From Clostridium vitabionis (lineage in GTDB: Bacteria; Bacillota; Clostridia; Lachnospirales; Lachnospiraceae): 64,000 nt of DNA. The position numbers and the translations under genes are program-made. The stretch lies in NCBI RefSeq assembly GCF_015351765.1, contig NZ_JADKQA010000003.1, forward strand, positions 225,203 through 289,202, given 5' to 3'. Numbering within the stretch: position 1 is the first letter of the stretch; each line of letters starts with the position of its first letter. The notes below the pieces were generated by a model. That model was not told the origin of the DNA and did no database searches. It worked only from the letters and a program-made list of their open reading frames with translations. This document shows positions 9,275-17,502 of this stretch, piece by piece.

Positions 9275-9700
9275 ATGGAAAATCACGGGACAGGCGGGGC
9301 AGACAGCACCCGCAGGGAGTTTGAAGAAAAAGCGGGGATGGAGGACGGCAATATCGTCCTCTGCGGCGCGAGCTCCTATACACAGAAATATTTTCTCAAT
9401 CCGCTCTTTGCGAAGCTTCCCCAGGGCGTCCAGGACGATCTGAAAATCATGTGTGTGACGTTCACCGCGCAGATCGGCGGGACGATCCTCCTGGAATTCA
9501 CCCCGGAGGGAAACCTGGAATTCCGCACCGAGGCGGAGGAGAATGATTACCTTTATGACGAGATCGGAAGCGGCCTCCTGATCGAGCGGATGAGAAAAGA
9601 GCGCCGGGAGCTGCTTCAGGCATTGGAAATGTTCTACCGCGTCTTTGTTCTCGGGGAACCTCTTGAGGATGACGGCGGGGAGGACGGAGAAAACGAGTGA
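9275..9700 (+). CDS. DUF6145-like conserved protein
   Basis: A 141-residue soluble protein with no known function. Its core (NIVLCGASSYTQKYF, an IMCVTFTAQIGGT stretch, a YDEIGSGLL block) resembles the small Lachnospiraceae family I recall as DUF6145, often found just before the tRNA-dihydrouridine synthase gene. The acidic tail (EDDGGEDGENE) overlaps the start of dusB by 4 bases (GTGA), implying coupled translation. The start is uncertain: there is no strong ribosome site before 9275, and the conserved part begins only around residue 22, so the ATG at 9338 is an alternative. No signal peptide or membrane segment is visible. Confidence 0.75.
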   Translation: MENHGTGGADSTRREFEEKAGMEDGNIVLCGASSYTQKYFLNPLFAKLPQGVQDDLKIMCVTFTAQIGGTILLEFTPEGNLEFRTEAEENDYLYDEIGSGLLIERMRKERRELLQALEMFYRVFVLGEPLEDDGGEDGENE

Positions 9701-10656
9701 AAATCGGAAATATCGAGTTGCAGAATAACGTGGCGCTGGCTCCCATGGCCGGCGTCACGGATCTGCCGTTCCGGCTCCTCTGCAGGGAGCAGGGATGCGG
9801 CCTCGCGTGCACGGAGATGGTGAGCGCGAAGGCCATTTTTTATCACAACAAAAATACGGCGCAGCTGATCGCCACGAGGCCGGAGGAGGCGCCGCTGGCG
9901 GTCCAGCTGTTCGGCTCGGATCCCGCCATCATGGCGGAGATGGCAGCCTTACTGGCGGACGGGCCTTATGACATCATTGATGTCAACATGGGCTGCCCGG
10001 TTCCGAAGGTGGTGAAGAACGGCGAGGGCTCCGCCCTTATGCGGAATCCCCGGCTGGCGGCGGAGATCATCCGCGCGATGGTGTCCCGGGTAAAAAAGCC
10101 GGTGACGGTCAAGTTCCGGAAAGGATTCAATGACCAGGAGGTCAATGCGGTCGATTTCGCGAAGTGCATGGAGGATGCCGGAGCAGCGGCAGTCGCGGTT
10201 CACGGGAGAACCCGGGAACAGTATTACCGGGGGAAGGCGGACTGGGACATCATCCGGCAGGTGAAGGAGGCGGTGAATATCCCCGTGTTCGGGAACGGGG
10301 ATATATTCCAGCCGGAGGACGCGGTGCGGATGCTTCGGGAGACCGGCTGCGACGGGGTTATGATCGCCCGGGGAGCCAAGGGCAACCCGTGGATCTTCCG
10401 CCGGACGGTTCACCTGATCAGGACCGGGGAGCAGCTTCCCCTGCCCACGAAGGGCGAGGTGAAGGCGATGATTCAGCAGCACGCCGCGATGCTGGCGGAG
10501 TTCAAGGGCGAGCTGACCGCAATGCGGGAAATGCGGAGCCATGTGGCGTGGTACACGGCCGGGTTCCCCAACTCCGCCGCCCTCCGGAACGAGGTCAGTC
10601 AGGTGGAGACGATGGAGGAGCTGATGGGGCTGCTGGAAAAGTTCGCCGGGGAGTGA
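9697..10656 (+). CDS. dusB: tRNA-dihydrouridine synthase DusB
   Basis: FMN enzyme that reduces uridines in tRNA D-loops. The 319 residues form a TIM barrel with the family landmarks: LAPMAGVTDLPFR at the N-terminus, the catalytic cysteine in VNMGCPVPKVVKNGEGSAL, the VTVKFRKGF lysine, the HGRTREQ motif and the flavin-phosphate loop GNGDI followed by MIARGAKGNPW. It starts with GTG overlapping the stop of the preceding gene. Two tiny ORFs with good ribosome sites follow directly. Confidence 0.95.
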   Translation: MKIGNIELQNNVALAPMAGVTDLPFRLLCREQGCGLACTEMVSAKAIFYHNKNTAQLIATRPEEAPLAVQLFGSDPAIMAEMAALLADGPYDIIDVNMGCPVPKVVKNGEGSALMRNPRLAAEIIRAMVSRVKKPVTVKFRKGFNDQEVNAVDFAKCMEDAGAAAVAVHGRTREQYYRGKADWDIIRQVKEAVNIPVFGNGDIFQPEDAVRMLRETGCDGVMIARGAKGNPWIFRRTVHLIRTGEQLPLPTKGEVKAMIQQHAAMLAEFKGELTAMREMRSHVAWYTAGFPNSAALRNEVSQVETMEELMGLLEKFAGE

Positions 10657-10692
10657 TGCGGGAATCTGTAAAGATCAGGCAGGGAGGAAAAA

Positions 10693-10794
10693 ATGCTGAC
10701 AAACTTTAGGGAAATGCTGCAGAACGCCTGGAAAGGGCACTATGCGGTCATCCGGGAGGCAATTGAAGCCGATGGGAGGAAGAAAAATGAATAA
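10693..10794 (+). CDS. Small ORF, 33 residues
   Basis: ATG at 10693 preceded by AGGGAGG (10681-10687) with 5-base spacing. It encodes a 33-residue soluble peptide beginning MLTNFREMLQNAWKG and ending in a charged GRKKNE tail. Its last 8 bases overlap the next small ORF, which has its own GGGAGGA site inside this gene. The overlap and paired ribosome sites suggest a real bicistronic unit. Function unknown. Confidence 0.5.
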   Translation: MLTNFREMLQNAWKGHYAVIREAIEADGRKKNE

Positions 10795-10894
10795 TCTGAC
10801 AATCGGACTGGGCTTAACCATTGTCTGCATAATCATTGTGGCATTTCTGTGTGCCAGGGTTCCTGAAAAAAATGACGGAAAGAAGAACATCTGA
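10787..10894 (+). CDS. Small single-pass membrane ORF, 35 residues
   Basis: ATG at 10787 with GGGAGGA at 10774-10780, 6 bases upstream. The 35-residue product has a hydrophobic helix (LTIGLGLTIVCIIIVAFLC) followed by a basic, hydrophilic tail (PEKNDGKKN), as in small membrane-anchored peptides. It overlaps the upstream 33-residue ORF by 8 bases. It is not recognised as a known family. Confidence 0.55.
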   Translation: MNNLTIGLGLTIVCIIIVAFLCARVPEKNDGKKNI

Positions 10895-10976
10895 TCGCCG
10901 GGCAGAATCTTGATGACAGGGCAGTCCTGAACAGTTGCCCGGGGACATAGCTGTCCGGAACCCCGCGGTTTCTAGC

Positions 10977-11005
10977 TTGACAATCCGCGGCTAGTTCCCT
11001 ATAAT
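10977..11005 (+). promoter_or_regulatory. Consensus sigma-A promoter of greA-lysS
   Basis: Perfect TTGACA at 10977-10982 and TATAAT at 11000-11005 separated by exactly 17 bases. A transcript starting near 11012 would carry about 100 bases of leader before the greA start. Confidence 0.9.
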
Positions 11006-11027
11006 TTCAAAGTATGTAACTTTCCTG

Positions 11028-11059
11028 AAGGCAGGCATCCGGCAGCGAATGCCTGTCTT
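11028..11059 (+). promoter_or_regulatory. Hairpin in the greA leader
   Basis: An 11-bp stem (AAGGCAGGCAT 11028-11038 with ATGCCTGTCTT 11049-11059, one G-U pair) with a 10-base loop lies about 15 bases after the expected transcription start. It is followed by a short pyrimidine run (TTTCGTG) rather than a long U-tract. It could be a weak attenuator or a stabilising 5' hairpin. Confidence 0.5.
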
Positions 11060-11114
11060 TCGTGCACGATTTCCCTTATTTCCGAATGGGGATGAAGTTT
11101 GGAGGAATGCTGTC

Positions 11115-11594
11115 TTGGATAAGAAAACCATTTTAACAAGTGCGGGTCTGAAAAAATATCAGGAAGAGCTCGAGGATCTCAAGGTTAACCGCCGTCATGA
11201 GATCGCCGAGAAGATCAAGGAAGCCAGAGAGCAGGGCGATCTGTCCGAGAACGCGGAGTACGATGCGGCGAAGGATGAGCAGCGCGATATCGAGGCCCGG
11301 ATCGAGGAGCTTGAGGCGCTCCTGAAAAATGTCGAGGTCGTTGACGAGGGGGATGTCGGCACGGACAAGATCAGCGTCGGCTGCCAGGTCAAGATTCTGG
11401 ACATTGACGAGGATGAGGAGATGGATCTCAGCATCGTCGGCTCCAGCGAGGCGAACAGCCTGCAGAACCGCATTTCCAACGAATCCCCGCTCGGGCGCGC
11501 CCTTCTCGGCAGAAGCAAGGACGAGGTTGTGGACGTGGAAACGCCGGCAGGGGTTTTCCAGTATAAAGTACTTGACATCAAGAAGGTATCTTAA
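11115..11594 (+). CDS. greA: Transcription elongation factor GreA
   Basis: GreA rescues backtracked RNA polymerase by stimulating cleavage of the nascent RNA. The N-terminal coiled coil carries the tip acidic motif (ARE-QGDLSENAEYDAAKDEQ) and the C-terminus has the FKBP-like fold (ESPLGRALLGRSKDEVVDVETPAG). The best start is TTG at 11115 (then DKKTILTSAGLKKY), 9 bases after GGAGG (11101-11105), giving a normal 159 residues. The in-frame ATG at 11049 would add a proline- and arginine-rich leader absent from the family and would lie inside the leader hairpin. lysS follows 9 bases later. Confidence 0.94.
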   Translation: MDKKTILTSAGLKKYQEELEDLKVNRRHEIAEKIKEAREQGDLSENAEYDAAKDEQRDIEARIEELEALLKNVEVVDEGDVGTDKISVGCQVKILDIDEDEEMDLSIVGSSEANSLQNRISNESPLGRALLGRSKDEVVDVETPAGVFQYKVLDIKKVS

Positions 11595-11603
11595 GGAGCG
11601 GAC

Positions 11604-13112
11604 ATGGGCCAGAATGAGAATCAGCAGAATAAGAACAACGCGGCGCAGCAGGACATCAGCCAGCTTCTGAAAGTCCGCCGGGACAAGCTAGCCGAGCTTC
11701 AGGCGGCCGGAAAGGATCCCTTCAAGATCACGACCTATGATCAGACGGCGCACAGCGCTGAGATCAAGGAAAATTTCGATACGATGGAAGGGAAAGAGGT
11801 CTCCGTCGCCGGAAGGATGATGGCGAAGCGTGTGATGGGCAAGGCATCGTTCTGCAATGTGCAGGACAAAGAGGGAACCATCCAGTGCTATGTCGCCAGA
11901 GATGAGGTCGGCGAGGATCCCTATAAGGATTTCAAGAAGTTTGATATCGGCGATATTATCGGGGTGAAGGGCTATGTCTTCCGCACCAAAACGGGGGAGA
12001 CCAGTGTCCATGCGAAAGAGATCACGCTGCTCTCCAAGAGCCTGCAGATTCTCCCGGAGAAATTCCACGGCCTGACCAACATGGATCAGCGCTATCGCCA
12101 GAGATATGTTGACCTGATCATGAACCCGGAAGTGCGGGACACCTTCATCAAGAGATCCCAGATCATCAAGGAGATCCGCAGTTTCCTGGACGGCAGGGGA
12201 TTCATGGAAGTGGAAACCCCGATGCTGGTGGAAAATGCCGGCGGTGCCGCGGCGCGCCCGTTTGTGACCCATTACAATGCGCTGAATGAAGACCGGAAGC
12301 TGCGCATTTCCCTGGAGCTTTATCTGAAGCGCCTGATCGTCGGCGGTCTTGAGCGTGTTTATGAGATCGGCCGTGTATTCCGCAATGAGGGACTGGACAC
12401 CAAGCACAATCCGGAGTTCACCCTGATGGAGCTCTATCAGGCATACACCGATTATAACGGGATGATGGAACTGACCGAGAGCATGTTCCGCTATCTCGCA
12501 CAGAAGGTTGTCGGCAGCGAGAAGTTCCAGTACAACGACACCGTCATTGACTTCGAGAGCCCGTTCCGCAGGGTTACGATGACTGAGGCGGTAAAGGAAT
12601 ACTCCGGTGTGGATTTCGACCAGGTCGAGACGGACGAGGACGCGAAAAAGATCGCCGCGGAGCACGGTATCGCGTATGAGGACCGCCACAAGAAGGGTGA
12701 CATCCTCAACCTGTTCTTCGACGAGTATTGCGAGGCAAGGATGATCCAGCCGACGTTTGTCACAGATCACCCGATTGAGATTTCCCCGCTGACCAAGAAG
12801 AAGCCGCAGGATCCCACCAAGGTGGAGCGCTTCGAGCTCTACATCTACGGCAGGGAAATGTGCAACGCCTACTCGGAGCTGAACGATCCGATTGACCAGC
12901 GCGAGCGCTTTGCCGCGCAGGATGCCCTGTCTGCGGCCGGTGATGAGGAAGCGCAGCACACGGACGAGGATTTCCTGAACGCCTTGGAGATCGGCATGCC
13001 GCCCACAGGCGGTATTGGCTACGGAATCGACCGTCTTGTCATGCTGCTGACCAATGCGCAGGCCATCCGGGACGTTATCCTGTTCCCGACAATGAAGTCC
13101 ATCAGGGAGTGA
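11604..13112 (+). CDS. lysS: Lysyl-tRNA synthetase, class II
   Basis: Charges tRNA-Lys with lysine. The 502 residues hold the N-terminal OB-fold anticodon-binding domain ([16 protein letters not shown]), motif 1, motif 2 ([17 protein letters not shown]) and motif 3 ([13 protein letters not shown]). The extended polar N-terminus ([16 protein letters not shown]) is typical of Lachnospiraceae versions. It is co-transcribed with greA, a common clostridial pairing. The accessory DNA begins immediately downstream, so the lysS 3' side is the left edge of the mobile region. Confidence 0.97.
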   Translation: MGQNENQQNKNNAAQQDISQLLKVRRDKLAELQAAGKDPFKITTYDQTAHSAEIKENFDTMEGKEVSVAGRMMAKRVMGKASFCNVQDKEGTIQCYVARDEVGEDPYKDFKKFDIGDIIGVKGYVFRTKTGETSVHAKEITLLSKSLQILPEKFHGLTNMDQRYRQRYVDLIMNPEVRDTFIKRSQIIKEIRSFLDGRGFMEVETPMLVENAGGAAARPFVTHYNALNEDRKLRISLELYLKRLIVGGLERVYEIGRVFRNEGLDTKHNPEFTLMELYQAYTDYNGMMELTESMFRYLAQKVVGSEKFQYNDTVIDFESPFRRVTMTEAVKEYSGVDFDQVETDEDAKKIAAEHGIAYEDRHKKGDILNLFFDEYCEARMIQPTFVTDHPIEISPLTKKKPQDPTKVERFELYIYGREMCNAYSELNDPIDQRERFAAQDALSAAGDEEAQHTDEDFLNALEIGMPPTGGIGYGIDRLVMLLTNAQAIRDVILFPTMKSIRE

Positions 13113-13176
13113 TGATGCCCGGAAAACCAGTGTTTATGCGGGTTTGAGAAGATGAAGGAGCCGCAGATTTCTACAT

Positions 13177-13198
13177 CTTACATCAAACTTACATCAAA
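13177..13198 (+). repeat. Tandem 11-bp direct repeat after lysS
   Basis: Two head-to-tail copies of CTTACATCAAA (13177-13187 and 13188-13198) lie in the short stretch between lysS and its downstream terminator, at the edge of the accessory DNA. They could be integrase arm-site-like repeats or part of an attachment site. No matching copy was found near the integrase at 60335. Confidence 0.5.
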
Positions 13199-13250
13199 CG
13201 GTGCAGAAAACCATGCAAGAGAAAAACAATCGTACATTTGCTTTCAAGAA

Positions 13251-13283
13251 AGCCCTGAGAAATCAATATTCTCGGGGCTTTTT
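13251..13283 (+). terminator. Intrinsic terminator downstream of lysS
   Basis: An 11-bp stem (AGCCCTGAGAA 13251-13261 with TTCTCGGGGCT 13269-13279, one T-G pair) and a 7-base loop are followed directly by TTTTT. Confidence 0.85.
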
Positions 13284-13324
13284 CAGGCTTGAAAATACAT
13301 GCCGGAAGAATTCGCAGACTATAT

Positions 13325-13370
13325 CCTCCCCTCATATTCCTCTATACTCTGTATAGAACGATAGGGGAGG
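13325..13370 (+). promoter_or_regulatory. Inverted repeats masking the zinc-ribbon gene's ribosome site
   Basis: CCTCCCCT (13325-13332) is perfectly complementary to AGGGGAGG (13363-13370), the ribosome site of the next gene. Nested inside is a second perfect stem, TCTATAC-TCT-GTATAGA, whose TATACT also resembles a -10 hexamer. If transcription starts upstream, the ribosome site would be sequestered. If it starts within, the inner palindrome would be an operator over the -10. Confidence 0.45.
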
Positions 13371-13379
13371 TGTGAATCT

Positions 13380-14789
13380 ATGGACAACAGTTTTGCTTCG
13401 GTTCACCCGGAGCTTGTTGGTGAATGGTCAGAGCGAAATACTCAGCTGTCTCCGGATAAGGTTACATATGGATCAAATAAAATAGTATGGTGGAAAGCAA
13501 GCTGCGGCCACGAATGGCAGGCAAGCCTGAAAAGCCGTTCTGCCGGTGAGAGTTGCCCGATCTGTTCCGGGAAAAGAGTCGTTCCGGGAATCAATGACCT
13601 GTCTACCCTAAAGCCGAGGCTGGTACAAGAGTGGTCTGATCTGAACGAAATAAAACCAACCGAAGTTGGCGTCGGATCACATAAGAAAATTTTGTGGCAT
13701 GGCGTCTGCGGACACGAATGGACGGCTTCCGTAAAGAGTCGTGTTAATGGCAGCGGCTGTCCATACTGTTCACACAATAAAGTACTGGCTGGTTTCAACG
13801 ATCTCGCTTCTCGGTATCCTGATGTCGCGGCGGAATGGTCTGATAGAAATGCTCCTTTGCAGCCGACAGAGGTAACCGCATTTGCCAACCGAAAGGTCTG
13901 GTGGAGATGCCGGGAGGGTCACGAGTGGCATACGCTGATTTCGACCCGCTCTGGAGGAAGCAAATGTCCATATTGCAGTGGGATCAGGCTGTTAACTGGA
14001 TTTAACGATCTTGCGACAAGGTATCCGAGACTTGCGGATGAATGGTCCGGAAAAAACGAGCCGCTGATGCCGAATATGATCAATGAAAAATCCAGGAAGA
14101 ACATATGGTGGCATTGCAAGAAATGCGGCTTTGAATGGAAAGCAGTCGTGTATTCACGTGTCAGGGGCAGCGGCTGTCCGGTATGCGCCGACAGACAGAT
14201 CATGAGTGGGTACAACGATCTTGCAACGACAAACCCACATCTTCTTTCTGAGTGGGATTATGAAAAGAATACGACGATCAGTCCGGAAATGGTTTCAGCA
14301 AACTCTTTGAAAAGTGTTTGGTGGAGGTGCGGCTGTGGACATTCGTGGAAAGAAAAAATCCAAAAGCGGGTATTTGAAGGTGAGGGATGTAAAGTATGTG
14401 AGCATGAGTTTCAAAGCGTATTACCCCAGCTGGCAATCAAGTATTATGCCGAAAGGAACGGGCTGAGAACCCGGTTTTATGCCGCTGAAGTTATCGGATT
14501 ACCTCTTGATGCTTATATTCCGGAAGAAAGACTTGCTATTTCTGTCCATACAGAAACGGAGGCAATGGAAAGAGTAAAAGAGTATTTATGCCGACAGAGG
14601 GGAATTCGTTATATAAAGATGCCATATAGGAATCGTAGAGATGTATCAGGCTACATGCATGATATTATGACGGTGTTTCAGATAGCGCATATTTACTTTT
14701 CAACGGATGTTGACAGAGACCTTGTTTATATCAGAACCCGATTTATGGAATGGAGAATCAAACAGAAGCTTTTGCAGACAGGAGGATAA
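13380..14789 (+). CDS. Five-repeat zinc-ribbon protein with C-terminal nuclease-like domain
   Basis: A 469-residue protein built from five repeats of about 68 residues. Each has an EWS..N...P....S...WW.C..GHEW pattern and ends in CxxC (at 59-62, 127-130, 196-199, 266-269 and 337-340), as in the DUF4379-type probable zinc-ribbon family. Residues 345-469 resemble the Vsr/DUF559-like endonuclease fold attached to many of these proteins (LPLDAYIPEERLAI, then a GIRYIKMPYR strand), but the usual Glu-Tyr-Asp-Gly segment after the aspartate is replaced by SVHTE. It is the first gene after lysS and leads into the ParA/ParB genes. A DNA-binding or defence role is inference only. Confidence 0.8.
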   Translation: MDNSFASVHPELVGEWSERNTQLSPDKVTYGSNKIVWWKASCGHEWQASLKSRSAGESCPICSGKRVVPGINDLSTLKPRLVQEWSDLNEIKPTEVGVGSHKKILWHGVCGHEWTASVKSRVNGSGCPYCSHNKVLAGFNDLASRYPDVAAEWSDRNAPLQPTEVTAFANRKVWWRCREGHEWHTLISTRSGGSKCPYCSGIRLLTGFNDLATRYPRLADEWSGKNEPLMPNMINEKSRKNIWWHCKKCGFEWKAVVYSRVRGSGCPVCADRQIMSGYNDLATTNPHLLSEWDYEKNTTISPEMVSANSLKSVWWRCGCGHSWKEKIQKRVFEGEGCKVCEHEFQSVLPQLAIKYYAERNGLRTRFYAAEVIGLPLDAYIPEERLAISVHTETEAMERVKEYLCRQRGIRYIKMPYRNRRDVSGYMHDIMTVFQIAHIYFSTDVDRDLVYIRTRFMEWRIKQKLLQTGG

Positions 14790-14792
14790 ATT

Positions 14793-14954
14793 ATGTGGTG
14801 GAAAAAGAAAGAAAAGTATTATCTCTATCTTACATACAATGAACTGCGGGTCGTCATGGCCAGCCTGGTCCATTGCAAAAACAAGCTGATCCGCGAAGGC
14901 AGGTACACCGACTGTATCGACGAAATGATCGTGAAGATAGCCAGCCTGATGTGA
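14793..14954 (+). CDS. Small ICE-associated protein, 53 residues
   Basis: ATG at 14793 follows GGAGGATAA. The 53-residue product (MWWKKKEKYYLYLTYNE..., then LVHCKNKLIREGRYTD) is soluble, starts with a Trp-Lys cluster and looks alpha-helical. It sits 3 bases after the zinc-ribbon gene and before the terminator at 14985. Small proteins of this kind commonly precede parA in Tn1549-like elements. No biochemical role is known to me. Confidence 0.7.
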   Translation: MWWKKKEKYYLYLTYNELRVVMASLVHCKNKLIREGRYTDCIDEMIVKIASLM

Positions 14955-14984
14955 AAGCCTACAATTACATACCGTTTCTTTGAG

Positions 14985-15019
14985 AGCCGCTTATTCTAAC
15001 GCAGAGTAAGCGGCTTTTT
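14985..15019 (+). terminator. Intrinsic terminator before parA
   Basis: A perfect 9-bp stem (AGCCGCTTA 14985-14993 with TAAGCGGCT 15007-15015) with a 13-base loop and a TTTTT tail ends the zinc-ribbon transcript. Confidence 0.85.
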
Positions 15020-15032
15020 CCATTTCCGTACA

Positions 15033-15058
15033 TAGCCGCCTGTTGCCGCAGGCGGCTA
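15033..15058 (+). promoter_or_regulatory. Perfect 10-bp hairpin in the parA leader
   Basis: TAGCCGCCTG (15033-15042) pairs perfectly with CAGGCGGCTA (15049-15058) across a 6-base loop, ending about 12 bases before the AAAGGAGG ribosome site of parA. There is no U-tract, so it is not a terminator. It may be an operator or mRNA-stability element. Confidence 0.5.
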
Positions 15059-15085
15059 AATCTATGAAAAGGAGGAAGTCATGCA

Positions 15086-15907
15086 ATGGCAAACACAAAG
15101 GTTATCGTCGTAGCCAATCAGAAAGGCGGTGTCGGCAAAAGTACGTCTGTGTACTGTATCGGCGCGGGGCTTGTCACCGCTGGGCACAAAGTCCTGCTTG
15201 TGGATGTGGACCCGCAGGGCGATCTGACAAAGATGCTGGGCCAGCGTAAGCCCCATGAGCTGTCGCTGACCCTGGCAAACAAGATGAATGATGTTGTTGC
15301 AGGTATCAACGCTGCGGAACATCCGGAAGTTATGCACCATGCGGAGGGCTTTGATTTCATCCCGGCCAACCGGACGCTCTCTGCCGTAGAGGTGGGGCTG
15401 GTCAACGTGATGAGCCGGGAAACCGTGCTGCGGCAATATCTGGACAACGTAAAGAAGAATTACGACTATGTGCTGCTGGATTGTCGTCCGTCCCTCGGTA
15501 TTCTGGTCATTAACGCCCTGTCCGCCTCAGATTATGTTCTGATTCCTGTGCAGGCAGATTACCTTGCGGCGGAGGATATGACGGAGCTGATCGGCACGGT
15601 GCAGAGTATTAAAAGACAGATCAATCCCAAGCTAAAGGTGGGCGGCGTGTTCCTGACGATGGCGAATGAAACAAATTTCCGCAGGGATATTGTGAAATCC
15701 GTCCGTGAGAACTTCGGAAAATATCTTCCAGTCTTGCAAACCGTTATCCCCTCTACGGTGCGTCTGGCAGAGATCAGCACCGCAGACAAAAGTATCTTTT
15801 TACATGAACCAAAAGGGAAAGCGGCGGACGCCTATCGCAGTCTGGTGAAGGAGGTGATGAGCATTGGAGAAAAAGAGCGCAGCCGAGCTTCTGACCTCGA
15901 TAGATGA
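15086..15907 (+). CDS. parA: ParA/Soj family ATPase
   Basis: Deviant-Walker ATPase of the MinD/ParA group, used by ICEs and plasmids for segregation or stability of the circular form. In 273 residues it shows KGGVGKST (13-20), the DVDPQGD switch region and the LDCRPSLG motif. Spacing and overlap (parB begins inside its 3' end) indicate one operon. There is no N-terminal helix-turn-helix, so it is the small Soj-like type. The tail (EKERSRASDLDR) is encoded by the overlap with parB. Confidence 0.94.
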   Translation: MANTKVIVVANQKGGVGKSTSVYCIGAGLVTAGHKVLLVDVDPQGDLTKMLGQRKPHELSLTLANKMNDVVAGINAAEHPEVMHHAEGFDFIPANRTLSAVEVGLVNVMSRETVLRQYLDNVKKNYDYVLLDCRPSLGILVINALSASDYVLIPVQADYLAAEDMTELIGTVQSIKRQINPKLKVGGVFLTMANETNFRRDIVKSVRENFGKYLPVLQTVIPSTVRLAEISTADKSIFLHEPKGKAADAYRSLVKEVMSIGEKERSRASDLDR

Positions 15908-16793
15908 TCTTTTTACCACGCAGGCAGAACGGGACGAGGCAAAACGGGAAACAGTAAAGAGTATTCCCATATCAAAAATCAGTGACTTCCCGAATCACCC
16001 CTTTAAGGTGCGGATGGATGAAGCCATGTTGGAAATGGCAGAAAGTGTAAAGCAGTACGGGGTGCTTGTTCCGGCAATGGTACGTCCCAAGCCAGAGGGC
16101 GGCTATGAGATGGTGGCCGGACACCGGCGCAAGCTGGCCGCGGAATTGGCGCAGCAAACGGAAATCCCATGCCTTGTCCGCGAACTTACCGATGATGAAG
16201 CCGTAATTATCATGGTGGACAGCAACTTGCAACGGGAAAAGATCCTGCCATCGGAGAAAGCCTTTGCATACAAAATGAAGCTGGAAGCTATGAAACGACA
16301 AGGACAACGCGGCGACTTAACTTCGGACCCATCGGGGCCGAAGTTGCATTCACGATCAAATGAGGAATTGGCAGCAAGTAGTCCGGATGGAAAAACACAA
16401 ATACAACGCTATATACGCCTGACATATCTTATCCCACCTTTGTTAGACATGGTGGACGAAGGCAAGATCGCCATGAGGCCAGCCGTGGAGCTGTCCTACC
16501 TACCCGAAAACGAGCAGACCGCCTTACATGAAACGATGGGAATGGAGGATTGCACCCCTTCCCACGCACAGGCCATCAAGCTGCGTAGATTCTCAGAGGA
16601 AGGGAAGCTGAATGAGGAGGTGGTCCTGTCCATCATGCAGGAAGAAAAGCCAAATCAGAAGGAACAGGTGCGGATACCGAGAGACCGTATCAGCAAGTAT
16701 TTCTCGCCGGGGACGCCCGCAAAGACCATTGAAGATACCATCATCAAGGCGTTGGAGCTTTACCGAAAGCGCCAGAGAGACAGGGAGAGATAA
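15864..16793 (+). CDS. parB: ParB/Spo0J-like partition protein
   Basis: 309-residue ParB-family protein. The N-terminal ParB/Srx nuclease-like fold contains HPFKVR, then the GHRR box (YEMVAGHRRKLAA) and the ELTDDEA/NLQRE region. A central helix-turn-helix follows, then a basic C-terminus. It starts with TTG at 15864, 9 bases after a strong GGAGG (15850-15854); the nearby ATG belongs to the parA frame. It overlaps parA by 44 bases. Together they form the partition module of the ICE. No parS-like site was identified. Confidence 0.9.
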   Translation: MEKKSAAELLTSIDDLFTTQAERDEAKRETVKSIPISKISDFPNHPFKVRMDEAMLEMAESVKQYGVLVPAMVRPKPEGGYEMVAGHRRKLAAELAQQTEIPCLVRELTDDEAVIIMVDSNLQREKILPSEKAFAYKMKLEAMKRQGQRGDLTSDPSGPKLHSRSNEELAASSPDGKTQIQRYIRLTYLIPPLLDMVDEGKIAMRPAVELSYLPENEQTALHETMGMEDCTPSHAQAIKLRRFSEEGKLNEEVVLSIMQEEKPNQKEQVRIPRDRISKYFSPGTPAKTIEDTIIKALELYRKRQRDRER

Positions 16794-17019
16794 GACCATT
16801 ACCGCCAAGGGGGACGTGTGCCCTGTTGTTGGAAAACGTCTGTGTTTTGTTTCCCCCTCTCCACACCTCACCCCCTGTTACCAGCTGTACCAGCTGAAAA
16901 AAGAAAACTGACGACTTTCACTTCCTGCGGGATTGCCGACACGGAGGCTTTTCTTTTTCAGCCGGTAGGCAACATTGGCAAGACAAATGCCAGACCACCC
17001 ACCAGAGAACGATGCGCAG

Positions 17020-17060
17020 AAAAACAGCGGCCATACCAGCAAGAGGATGGTCGCTGTTTT
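17020..17060. terminator. Bidirectional terminator between parB and yjdF
   Basis: A 12-bp stem (AACAGCGGCCAT 17023-17034 with ATGGTCGCTGTT 17047-17058, one G-U pair) has T-runs on both sides: TTTT on the + strand and TTTTTC on the - strand. It can end both the parA-parB transcript and the converging yjdF transcript. Confidence 0.75.
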
Positions 17061-17085
17061 GAGCAAAGAAAATGGGATTTTGCAG

Positions 17086-17502
17086 TCAATGACCTCTGTG
17101 CTTCTGCTTACGCTTTTGCTGCTTCAGGTCAAACTGACGCTGCTTTTCCGCTTCCTTCTGTTCCTTGCTCTGTTGTTTGCGTTCGGTTTTGGATTCCTCC
17201 AACTGCAACTGTAAAGCCTGCTGTGATTTTGTCCCGACACCGTTGTTCTGCAACTGCTTTCTTGCGTTTCTCTGTCTGCGTTTCGGATTGTCAGCAACCT
17301 GCTTTACGTTAGTGGAGACGGGTGGGCTGAATTTGAGTTCGTAGTAGTGGTGAAGTATGAAGTCGTACACTTCATAATTCTTTGGCTCTGCGCCAAACGT
17401 GACTTTGGAAACCGTCAGCTTTCCGTTCTCGATCCGCTCAAAGACTCCGACCCAAAACGGTGGATCGAAAAATACGGTCAGCTTTCCACTTGCCTGTTCC
17501 AT
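17086..17502 (-). CDS. yjdF: YjdF family protein (DUF2992)
   Basis: 138-residue protein with the YjdF N-terminus (GKLTVFFDPPFWVGVFE), a mid-region EVYDFILHHYYELKFSP, and a highly charged Lys/Gln-rich C-terminal helix (KQQSKEQKEAEKQRQ) typical of this family. The biochemical function is unknown. The family is best known because its genes are controlled by a riboswitch that binds azaaromatic compounds. It is transcribed against the surrounding ICE genes and has its own leader and promoter to the right, so it is an independent cargo gene. Confidence 0.9.
   Translation of the reverse strand: MEQASGKLTVFFDPPFWVGVFERIENGKLTVSKVTFGAEPKNYEVYDFILHHYYELKFSPPVSTNVKQVADNPKRRQRNARKQLQNNGVGTKSQQALQLQLEESKTERKQQSKEQKEAEKQRQFDLKQQKRKQKHRGH

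Noticed and set aside
13152-13292. 46-codon + ORF between lysS and the zinc-ribbon gene
   Set aside because: It reads through the lysS terminator stem and has no ribosome site; the repeat is better explained as non-coding.
16818-17312. Several + ORFs opposite yjdF
   Set aside because: They overlap yjdF antisense and cross the bidirectional terminator. Compositionally they are mirrors of its Lys/Gln-rich tail.
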